Source: Flavobacteriales bacterium
GTDB lineage: Bacteria; Bacteroidota; Bacteroidia; Flavobacteriales_F; PHOS-HE28
Assembly (NCBI GenBank): GCA_020854015.1
Contig: JADZGG010000081.1
Span: forward strand, 1-5,608
Reading direction: 5' to 3'
DNA length: 5,608 nt
Below, piece by piece: positions 1-5,608 of this stretch (positions are counted from its first letter, which is position 1; every line of letters starts with the position of its first letter). A program made the translations under genes and the position numbers. Below the pieces are notes generated by a model. The model was not told the origin of the DNA, searched no databases, and saw only the letters and a program-made list of their open reading frames with translations.

Positions 1-2749
1 CAGCGTAGCCTTCTGGATACTGACCTGCATACACCGTGCAGCCATAGCTCGTGCCGGCCTGCAGGGTGGTGGTGTAGGTGTTCGGAGGTGCAGGCGCAGT
101 GGCCGTGTAGTCCGAATAGCCATTTCCACCTATGCCGCTGGGGCAGCCCGTGCCGCTGTTGTTGTCCAGCGTGTTCAAGGTCACGCGGGCGATCACGTCA
201 CCGTCCGTGCAACCTGCGGAGGTCACCGGCACACAGTAGCAGTTGATGCCTGGGGCCTGAAGAACTTGGACAGGTGTGCTCGCCACCGTAACAGGACCTG
301 TGGAGCAGGTCACGTTGCACTGGTAGTAAGCGGAACCGGACATCGTCGTGGTGTATGTGCTCGCCGTGGCACCAAGAATGTCGCCATACGGAGCGATGCC
401 GTCCGGTGACGTCTGCCACTGGAAGGTGTTGCCGATACCCACTGGTTGGTTCTGAATGGTCAGCGTAAAGCTGTTGCCAGCGCAGACGGAACCAGCGGAA
501 GCTTGGGTGTTACCAGGTACAGGTGTGCTGCAGGCCACAGGGGCCGTGCCCACGATCTGGATCTGTGACAGCGTGTTCACAGGACCGTAGTTGGCGGCCG
601 GAGGAGCCGATGGATCAGGGTTGGTGCCATCGCTGTAGTACAGGATGCCGCGGTTGCCCGAGGCCGTGTACGAACGCCAGGCTGCCGTGCAGCTATAGTT
701 CGGCGTGTTCTCATCAACGGCCACAAGGATGTTATCGATGCCGTTCCACGTGAACGGGGTGTTCAAGGTGATCTCCATCCATTGGCCGGCCACTGGGGTC
801 ACCACACCGGAATACACTTGGGTAAGTGAACCGATCGGTTCCCAATCCGTGGTGCTCGTGAAGGAGGTCTTCGTAGTGTTACCCATGTAAACTACCCAGT
901 CCTGCCAGTTGGCCGTGACCGTACCACCGTTGTCGTAGAAGAAACGGATCTTGGTGATGTAGGTGTTCGCGGGCGTGTTGTACTCACTCGCCAGGTAGAT
1001 CTGCTGTGAGTAGTTGTAGCCGTAGCAGGTATAGATGGGGAGCAAGGGGGTCGTAGCCGTTCCGTTGCCGATCTGTCCGGGGGTCAGTGTGCTGAAGTTC
1101 ACAGCGCTGCTCCATGGGCCAAAATCAGGACCTGGACATTCAGCTTGGATGTAAGCGTTCATGGTCGTGCTGTTCGGCAGACCGGTCACGTTGATGGGTG
1201 AACCAGCAGAGATGCCGGAGGCGAGCAAGCCTACAGGACCGCTACCAGCGGCACCGCTGGAACGAACTTCCCAGTTGTAGCTGGTGGCGCCGCTGCCCGT
1301 AAAGGTCAGATCAGCGGTGTCGAAGGTCACGTTGGTGACCGCGAGGTTCGCAGGCGTAGGGCAAGAGGGAGGAAGGGTCAGCGTCCAAGCAAGCGTAAAG
1401 CTGCCGCTGTTGCCGCTGAAGTAACCGTCCTGTACCCAGTACACGCGCTGCGTGCTGCCGGTGGAGTTGACCCAGGTGGCGGTCTGAATGTCCGGATCGT
1501 CGTAGCAGGCGATCTGGGTGGTGCCAGGGCAGGTGCCACCGTAGAACAACGTGTTCTCGGAGTCATACAGGTTGCTGGTCTGGCCGATCGAGAGCGTACC
1601 GAAGGCGGGCACGTCGATGTAATAGACCAGATCGGGATCCGTGTTCCCGAAGGCGCACGTGTTCGTGAAGTTGTCGTTCGCACCTACAGTGGTGGACGTT
1701 AAAGGACTCGTCAATGTGGCCAGGTCGATGGCGTTGCCGCAAACATCACCAGGGATGAAACGTTCGACGGCGGAGTTGGTGCTGAAGCCACTGCCACCGC
1801 AATCCTGACGGACGTAGATGTCCGTTACGGAAGTGCTGCTGAGGCCCGAGATCGTGGTGGGGCTGGTCGCTCCGGGGATCACCGTGCCACCGCCAGCGGT
1901 CGCACCGGTTCCGGGCACGAAGCCCGTTGGGCCATACTCTACATAGTAAGTGCCTGTGCAACTTGCGCAGGTCCAGCTGACATCTGTGGAGGTGGAGGTC
2001 TGAGGTGCACTGACCGCGATCGGAGTAACGCAGGCAGCGGGTGCTGGTGGGGTCCACTGGTACATCTGTCCAGCGCCGGGCCATGTGGCCACGTTGTCAT
2101 TGCGCGTACCGACGGCCACGCTCGAAGGCGGGGTCACGCTTTGCAGGTTCGCGGTGTTCGCGCCTACCAATGCGATGGTCGCACTGCCAGGGTTCACATC
2201 AGGCGAGCCATAGCGATATTCGATCACGCCATCAGCCTCATACAACCAAGCTTGGAAGAAGGTCGCACTGCCGAAGGAGATCGCCAGGTCCCATTGCACA
2301 ACAAGTACATAGGAGCCGGGGGATCCGGTGAGCACATAGGTCACACCGGTCGCACCTGTGCAATGGTCATCCCAGAGGGGGGCCAAGCTGGCGGATCCGA
2401 AAGTGCCTATATTACTATATGCAGTGCCGACAGCCGTGGTGCCAAGGCGCATGACACCGTTGCTGTTCGCAGAGAAATCCGTGTACGCGACGCCCTCATA
2501 GGTGAAGGTGAAGCCGATCGGCGTAACAGCTGAGGCACCATCATCGATACAGCCACCACCCACGAGGGTAACGGCACTTACCATCGGGTCAAGAGATGCA
2601 CCGGTCGAAGCAGCGAACGTGTAGGTGTTCGCCGTCTGGGCCATGGCACCGGATCCCAGCAGCACAAGTGCTACCGTGGATGCGATCCAATTGCGCCACC
2701 ACGTCGAACGACACGTTCGCCCGGAGGGCTGAGTGTTCTGACTATTCAT
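1..2749 (-). CDS. Large secreted multidomain protein, likely T9SS cargo/adhesin-like (C-terminus beyond the left edge)
   Basis: Translating the minus strand from the ATG at 2749 gives 916 codons without a stop, running off position 1. Residues 1-37 are a signal peptide: basic n-region, hydrophobic stretch IASTVALVLLGSG, likely cleavage AMA|Q. Then, approximately: 38-236, a Bacteroidota N-terminal beta module (IGFTFTYEGVAY, SANSNGVMRLG, LAPLWDDHC, YRYGSPD); 240-333, fibronectin-III-like; 337-456, PPC-like (starts CGNAIDL, with DPDLVYYIDVPAFGTLSIG and an ACYDD segment); 463-556, second fibronectin-III-like (SYNWEVR, WSSAVNFSTL); 557-735, large beta module; 740-832, Ig-like (FQWQTSPDG, YYQCNV); 837 onward, start of a GEVED-type domain (CYCVPVTSAGC, GDVIARV, YSDYT). 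No catalytic motif is visible. A C-terminal T9SS sorting domain is expected but lies outside the window. The frame stays open for about 44 codons upstream of 2749 without ATG, GTG or TTG, so 2749 is the best start. It could be an adhesin, or the non-catalytic part of an enzyme. Confidence 0.9.
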   Translation of the reverse strand, partial: MNSQNTQPSGRTCRSTWWRNWIASTVALVLLGSGAMAQTANTYTFAASTGASLDPMVSAVTLVGGGCIDDGASAVTPIGFTFTYEGVAYTDFSANSNGVMRLGTTAVGTAYSNIGTFGSASLAPLWDDHCTGATGVTYVLTGSPGSYVLVVQWDLAISFGSATFFQAWLYEADGVIEYRYGSPDVNPGSATIALVGANTANLQSVTPPSSVAVGTRNDNVATWPGAGQMYQWTPPAPAACVTPIAVSAPQTSTSTDVSWTCASCTGTYYVEYGPTGFVPGTGATAGGGTVIPGATSPTTISGLSSTSVTDIYVRQDCGGSGFSTNSAVERFIPGDVCGNAIDLATLTSPLTSTTVGANDNFTNTCAFGNTDPDLVYYIDVPAFGTLSIGQTSNLYDSENTLFYGGTCPGTTQIACYDDPDIQTATWVNSTGSTQRVYWVQDGYFSGNSGSFTLAWTLTLPPSCPTPANLAVTNVTFDTADLTFTGSGATSYNWEVRSSGAAGSGPVGLLASGISAGSPINVTGLPNSTTMNAYIQAECPGPDFGPWSSAVNFSTLTPGQIGNGTATTPLLPIYTCYGYNYSQQIYLASEYNTPANTYITKIRFFYDNGGTVTANWQDWVVYMGNTTKTSFTSTTDWEPIGSLTQVYSGVVTPVAGQWMEITLNTPFTWNGIDNILVAVDENTPNYSCTAAWRSYTASGNRGILYYSDGTNPDPSAPPAANYGPVNTLSQIQIVGTAPVACSTPVPGNTQASAGSVCAGNSFTLTIQNQPVGIGNTFQWQTSPDGIAPYGDILGATASTYTTTMSGSAYYQCNVTCSTGPVTVASTPVQVLQAPGINCYCVPVTSAGCTDGDVIARVTLNTLDNNSGTGCPSGIGGNGYSDYTATAPAPPNTYTTTLQAGTSYGCTVYAGQYPEGYA
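2639..2749 (-). other. Signal peptide of the large secreted protein
   Basis: This covers residues 1-37. The n-region is long (about 21 residues, with R11, R14 and R19), followed by a hydrophobic core at about 22-34 and the small-residue motif A-M-A before Q38. No cysteine sits at a lipobox position, so signal peptidase I processing and Sec export are inferred rather than lipidation. This fits T9SS cargo, which crosses the inner membrane by Sec first. Confidence 0.8.
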
Positions 2750-3177
2750 GGTTTGGGTTTTGGGTTGATGAAAATTCTCTTGGGGAGAAGTGATGGCTTT
2801 CGGGTCATCGCCGTTGGTAAGGCTTGCTTCCGTTGCCGCAAGCTGCCTGGAGTTCGAACGTTGTGTGGGGTGGACATCACTGAAAAGGTGGCGTCCAGGT
2901 CTGTTCAGTTTGCTGGAATGGTCTTTGGGTAAGGGTGAATGGGATTGGAGCGACCCCAAGTAAGGAGATCCCCACACAGTACCCTATGAAAATAATTTTA
3001 CAAACAGGAGGCAACCGTTCCACGAATGGTCCGTACCAGCCTACTTATGGGCTGTCGCCCACGCCTCCACTGTCCGTTGAAAGTAAGACGTGGAGCCTAT
3101 GCTTCACCGTTGCCTGATCACGCCCCGGTAACCACTTCCAGTGACGGCCCGTTCAACGGGATAGAACAAGCCATGTC
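2750..3177. other. Divergent intergenic region (428 bp) with weak promoter-like signals
   Basis: No convincing gene is present; short open frames here have unprotein-like composition and overlap the next gene out of frame. The region must hold the 5' ends of both divergent genes. An AT-rich island lies at about 2986-3004 in otherwise GC-rich DNA. Reading leftward from it, TTTG at 3004-3001 is followed after 19 nt by TACTGTGT, which only partly fits the Bacteroidota TTTG / TAnnTTTG promoter pattern. A rightward candidate is listed separately. AGGAGG at 3006-3011 is 14 nt from the ATG at 3026 and does not serve a credible gene. A 13-bp palindrome lies at 3148-3160. No riboswitch or tRNA fold was recognised. 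Confidence 0.6.
2909..2937 (+). promoter_or_regulatory. Possible Bacteroidota-type promoter for the repeat-protein gene
   Basis: TTTG at 2909-2912 is followed after 17 nt by TAAGGGTG at 2930-2937. The Bacteroidota sigma-A consensus is TTTG (or TTG) upstream of TAnnTTTG with a similar gap. The -33 box and the TA of the -7 box match; the last four bases match at two of four positions. If used, the 5' leader before the ATG at 3178 would be about 235 nt, which is long. This is a weak call. Confidence 0.18.
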
Positions 3178-3948
3178 ATGCGCGGTCCATTCCTTCTTCT
3201 GTCCTTCTTGCTCGGGTGCACTGTGGCCGTGGTCCCGCTTGCGGCTCAGCCGGACACCTTGATCCTGGCCCACGACGATCTGCAGGCTCTGCCTGATGCC
3301 ATGGAGGATCCCACGGCTGTGATGGATGGTTATGAACCCTTGAACGCCACCCTTGGCGGCGATTCGGTTCGTAACTGCCAAGGCTATGGTTGCTCCGGCT
3401 GGGTGGAGGACCACTACCCCAATGGCCAGTTGAAGCATCGTGGCTTCTACAATGAGGGCCAGTTGTTGATCTACAAGAACTTCCATACGGATGGAACCCT
3501 GGAGCGCGAGTTCAAGGCACTGGACAACGTGAAGAGCCTGATGCGCACTTATCACGCCAACGGGCAATTACGCAGTGAGACCAAGTATGTGCACGGGCAG
3601 GCTGTGGAGTACGTGGACCACTATTCGAACGGCCAGGTGCGCTATGCCGAAGAGAAGCACCGCACAGAACCTTACTACCTCCGCATGGACCTCTTCCGTC
3701 CCGACGGTAGTCCGATCAGCACCTTGCACGTGGTGGAGAAGCGCACTGCCACCTTCGAACAGAGCGAGTTCTGGCCTGATGGCCACGTTCGATGCAAGGG
3801 GCAGGCCCGTTACAACCCGAACCGCATGGATACCCAGCGCATCGGCACGTGGACCTATTTCGACGTGCAAGGCCGGCCTCGTTTCGAAGAGGCCTACGTG
3901 GACGGTAAAGTGCACGAGGTGAAGCCCCTTTTGGCGATCACCCCTTGA
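3178..3948 (+). CDS. Exported MORN/YwqK-type repeat protein
   Basis: This gene encodes 256 residues. Residues 1-23 are a signal peptide: MRGPFLLLSF followed by a hydrophobic stretch ending P-L-A-A before Q24. LLGC at 11-14 resembles a lipobox, but hydrophobic sequence continues past it, so signal peptidase I cleavage at A23|Q24 is favoured over a lipoprotein. A linker follows (about 24-75) with a C67/C72 pair. Seven repeats of the form aromatic-x-x-(N/D)G-x-(L/V)-(K/R) then run to about residue 235. This is the MORN_2 pattern found in proteins annotated as 'YwqK family antitoxin'. That name is inherited from one Bacillus gene and is not evidence of a toxin-antitoxin role; no toxin partner is visible. 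In Bacteroidota such proteins are common, often exported and mostly uncharacterised. The gene diverges from the large secreted-protein gene and converges on dnaK. The start at 3178 is chosen because the signal peptide begins there; no Shine-Dalgarno is seen. The ATG at 3173 is out of frame. Confidence 0.85.
   Translation: MRGPFLLLSFLLGCTVAVVPLAAQPDTLILAHDDLQALPDAMEDPTAVMDGYEPLNATLGGDSVRNCQGYGCSGWVEDHYPNGQLKHRGFYNEGQLLIYKNFHTDGTLEREFKALDNVKSLMRTYHANGQLRSETKYVHGQAVEYVDHYSNGQVRYAEEKHRTEPYYLRMDLFRPDGSPISTLHVVEKRTATFEQSEFWPDGHVRCKGQARYNPNRMDTQRIGTWTYFDVQGRPRFEEAYVDGKVHEVKPLLAITP
3415..3882 (+). repeat. Seven MORN/YwqK-like protein repeats
   Basis: The key glycines fall at residues 83, 106, 129, 152, 177, 202 and 232, in YPNGQLK, HTDGTLE, HANGQLR, YSNGQVR, RPDGSPI, WPDGHVR and DVQGRPR. 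The first four are exactly 23 residues apart; later spacings are 25, 25 and 30. The repeats are degenerate at DNA level, so this is an old protein-level repeat and not a recent tandem duplication. Each unit is expected to form a short beta-hairpin, together making an elongated beta-sheet. Confidence 0.8.
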
Positions 3949-3972
3949 TCCCTTAGAGCGCCTCCAACGCAG

Positions 3973-4011
3973 CGACCCCGCCATCCAAGCCTAAGGCTGG
4001 TGGCGGGGTCG
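3973..4011. terminator. Hairpin between convergent genes, likely (bidirectional) terminator
   Basis: The perfect 11-bp inverted repeat CGACCCCGCCA (3973-3983) / TGGCGGGGTCG (4001-4011) encloses an inner stem, CC plus AGCC paired with GGCT plus GG, around a TAA loop. The 39-nt element lies 24 nt past the end of the repeat-protein gene and 38 nt past the end of dnaK. Neither side has a clear T-run, so it is not a textbook intrinsic terminator. Its stability and position between convergent stops still make a terminator or 3'-end-protecting role the best reading. Confidence 0.65.
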
Positions 4012-4028
4012 TTCACGTCCTGTGGATC

Positions 4029-4050
4029 AGGATGAGGAGAACCTCGTCCT
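4029..4050 (-). other. Small hairpin directly after the dnaK stop codon
   Basis: AGGATGAGG (4029-4037) and CCTCGTCCT (4042-4050) form a 9-bp stem with one T-G wobble on the plus strand and a four-base loop. In the dnaK transcript the wobble becomes a C-A mismatch. The stem overlaps the last base of the TAA stop at 4052-4050. It may add to 3'-end formation of dnaK together with the larger hairpin, but it could be chance. Confidence 0.3.
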
Positions 4051-5608
4051 TACTTGTCGTTCTTCACTTCCTCGAAGTCGACGTCCGTTACCTCGGCGTC
4101 GGCCGTGGAAGAGGTGTTGCCTTGTGCACCACCGCTGGGTTGGCCTTGCTGCTGGGCCGCCTTGTACATCTCTTCGCTGGCAGCGGAGAAGACGTGGTTG
4201 AGGTCGGCCATGGCACCGTCGATGCCGGCGATGTCCTGGGCAGCGTGCGCGGCCTTCAGTTTGAAAAGGGCTTCTTCGATGGGCTGCTTCTTGTCGGCGG
4301 GGATCTTGTCGCCGAACTCCTTCAGCTGCTTCTCGGTCTGGAAGATGAGGCTGTCGGCAGCGTTCAGCTTGTCCACCGTTTCGCGGGCCTTACGGTCCTC
4401 ATCGGCGTTGGCTTCGGCCTCCTTCTTCATCTTGTCGATGTCCTCCTTGCTGAGGCCACTGCTGGCTTCAATTCGGATGCTCTGTTCTTTGCCGGTGGCC
4501 TTGTCCTTGGCGCCCACATGCAGGATGCCGTTGGCATCAATATCGAAGGTGACCTCGATCTGCGGAATGCCTCGGGGGGCGGGGGGCAGACCGTCCAAGT
4601 GGAAGCGACCGATCGTGCGGTTGCCGGCGGCCATGGGGCGCTCGCCTTGCAGCACATGGATCTCCACGCTGGGCTGGTTGTCGCTGGCAGTGCTGAAGGT
4701 CTCGCTCTTCTTGGTGGGGATGGTGGTGTTCGACTCGATCAAGCGGGTCATCACACCGCCCATGGTCTCGATGCCGAGGCTTAGGGGGGTCACATCCAAC
4801 AGCAGCACGTCCTTCACTTCGCCGGTGAGCACACCGCCTTGGATGGCGGCGCCGATGGCCACCACCTCGTCGGGGTTCACGCCCTTGCTGGGCTCCTTGC
4901 CGCCGAAGAACTTCTTCACGGCCTCTTGGATGGCGGGGATGCGGGTGCTACCACCCACGAGGATCACCTCGTCGATGTCGCTGATCTTGAGACCGGCGTT
5001 CTTCAACGCGTTCTCGCAAGGGGCGATGGTGCGCTTGATGAGGCTGTCGGCCAGCTGTTCGAACTTGGCACGGGTCAGGGAGCGCACCAAGTGCTGGGGC
5101 ACGCCATCCACGGGCATGATGTAGGGGAGGTTGATCTCGCTCGTGTTGGTGCTGCTCAGCTCGATCTTCGCTTTTTCAGCGGCGTCCTTCAAACGCTGGA
5201 GGGCCATGGGGTCCTTGCGCAGGTCGATGTTGTACTGGCCCTTGAACTCCTCGGCCAACCAATCAATGATCACCTGGTCGAAGTCGTCGCCGCCCAAGTG
5301 CGTATCGCCGTCCGTGGATTTCACCTCGAACACGCCATCGCCCAGTTCGAGCACGCTCACGTCGTGGGTGCCACCACCGCAATCGAACACGACGATCTTT
5401 TGGTCCTTGTGTTTCTTGTCGAGGCCGTACGCCAATGCAGCGGCTGTAGGCTCATTGATGATGCGGCGCACCTTGAGACCGGCGATCTCGCCAGCTTCCT
5501 TGGTGGCCTGGCGTTGAGCATCGTTGAAATAGGCGGGGACCGTGATCACCGCTTCGGTCACGGTGGTGCCGAGGTAATCCTCGGCGGTCTTCTTCATCTT
5601 CTGCAGGA
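4050..5608 (-). CDS. dnaK: Molecular chaperone DnaK (Hsp70), N-terminus beyond the right edge
   Basis: This is the cytosolic ATP-dependent Hsp70 chaperone, which cycles with DnaJ and GrpE. The frame enters at 5608 as LQKMKKTAEDYLG, matching E. coli DnaK from about residue 120, so about 120 N-terminal codons are outside; the Met codon at 5597 is internal and not the start. Counting that Met as 1: ITVPAYFNDAQRQ at 18-30; the phosphate-2 segment D72-C-G-G-G-T-H-D79 (usually DLGGGTFD); GDTHLGGDDFD at 97-107; the adenosine-site motif VILVGGSTRIP at 211-221; the interdomain linker KDVLLLDVTP at 262-271; the substrate-binding beta domain to about 380 (HVLQGER, PAPRGIPQIEVTFDIDANGI); the helical lid at about 385-480; then a Q/G/S-rich disordered tail ending DVDFEEVKNDK. 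Stop TAA at 4052-4050. FGGKEPSK appears to carry one extra Gly compared with the usual FGKEPSK. Nothing follows dnaK on its strand, so dnaJ is not directly downstream. Confidence 0.98.
   Translation of the reverse strand, partial: LQKMKKTAEDYLGTTVTEAVITVPAYFNDAQRQATKEAGEIAGLKVRRIINEPTAAALAYGLDKKHKDQKIVVFDCGGGTHDVSVLELGDGVFEVKSTDGDTHLGGDDFDQVIIDWLAEEFKGQYNIDLRKDPMALQRLKDAAEKAKIELSSTNTSEINLPYIMPVDGVPQHLVRSLTRAKFEQLADSLIKRTIAPCENALKNAGLKISDIDEVILVGGSTRIPAIQEAVKKFFGGKEPSKGVNPDEVVAIGAAIQGGVLTGEVKDVLLLDVTPLSLGIETMGGVMTRLIESNTTIPTKKSETFSTASDNQPSVEIHVLQGERPMAAGNRTIGRFHLDGLPPAPRGIPQIEVTFDIDANGILHVGAKDKATGKEQSIRIEASSGLSKEDIDKMKKEAEANADEDRKARETVDKLNAADSLIFQTEKQLKEFGDKIPADKKQPIEEALFKLKAAHAAQDIAGIDGAMADLNHVFSAASEEMYKAAQQQGQPSGGAQGNTSSTADAEVTDVDFEEVKNDK

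Noticed and set aside
2041..2533. Plus-strand open frames opposite the large secreted-protein gene (2041-2331 and 2141-2533)
   Set aside because: They lie opposite the well-supported frame from 2749 leftward. Their translations are rich in R/H/S/A and resemble no protein family.
2862..2978. 9-bp inverted repeat TGTGTGGGG (2862-2870) / CCCCACACA (2970-2978)
   Set aside because: The arms are 99 bp apart, and a 9-bp inverted match is close to chance expectation in a 430-bp region.
3188..3219. Lipoprotein reading of the repeat protein through LLGC at residues 11-14
   Set aside because: The hydrophobic segment continues past the Cys to an A-A|Q cleavage site and the region before the Cys is short, so standard signal peptidase I processing fits better. 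It is not excluded.
3026..3262. 78-codon plus-strand frame preceded by AGGAGG at 3006-3011
   Set aside because: The purine motif is 14 nt from the ATG, too far for typical use. The product is rich in P/R/S/C without pattern, and it overlaps the signal-peptide region of the real gene in another frame.
3118..3984. Two minus-strand open frames (3118-3567 and 3568-3984) opposite the repeat-protein gene
   Set aside because: Both are in antisense to a convincing gene with signal peptide and periodic repeats. Their translations show no domain pattern, and the second overlaps the terminator hairpin.
4054..5124. 356-codon plus-strand open frame opposite dnaK, plus a 250-codon frame at 4032-4784
   Set aside because: Antisense open frames opposite Hsp70 genes are a known artefact of their codon use, and similar frames have been misannotated as 'NAD-specific glutamate dehydrogenase'. 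The composition is repetitive in L/G/V/A or S/P/A, there is no recognisable domain, and DnaK on the other strand is certain.
1..5608. A new defence, mobile or CRISPR-like system
   Set aside because: I saw no direct-repeat arrays, transposase or integrase motifs, tRNA-flanking attachment sites, nuclease or toxin motifs. The three genes are ordinary chromosomal types.

Overview
The window looks like a chromosomal segment from a Bacteroidota bacterium, probably Flavobacteriales-like. By eye it is GC-rich for that phylum (roughly 55-60%). Three things point there: a DnaK with Bacteroidota-style sequence, a very long secreted modular protein built from domains typical of type IX secretion (T9SS) cargo, and start sites without useful Shine-Dalgarno sequences. 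The genus cannot be named from this sequence.

Layout, left to right. Positions 1-2749 (minus strand) are filled by one uninterrupted reading frame of 916 codons. It starts at 2749 and runs off the left edge. It encodes an exported, cysteine-rich, beta-sandwich-rich protein: signal peptide, Bacteroidota N-terminal module, two fibronectin-III-like domains, a PPC-like domain, a large beta module, an Ig-like domain and the start of a GEVED-type domain. Positions 2750-3177 are a divergent intergenic region with only weak promoter-like signals. Positions 3178-3948 (plus strand) encode a 256-residue exported protein with MORN/YwqK-type repeats. Positions 3949-4049 lie between convergent genes and hold a strong hairpin that probably ends transcription from one or both sides. 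Positions 4050-5608 (minus strand) are dnaK, lacking about its first 120 codons, which lie beyond the right edge.

The two genes left of the terminator are divergent, and both products appear to leave the cytoplasm. Nothing in the sequence ties their functions together. dnaK is a cytosolic housekeeping chaperone and probably an unrelated neighbour; it is the last gene of its transcription unit here. I found no CRISPR array, mobile element, tRNA, rRNA or defence cassette. The region reads as ordinary chromosome. The most interesting content is the large modular surface protein, including one module I cannot assign to a named family, and the variant ATP-site motif of DnaK.
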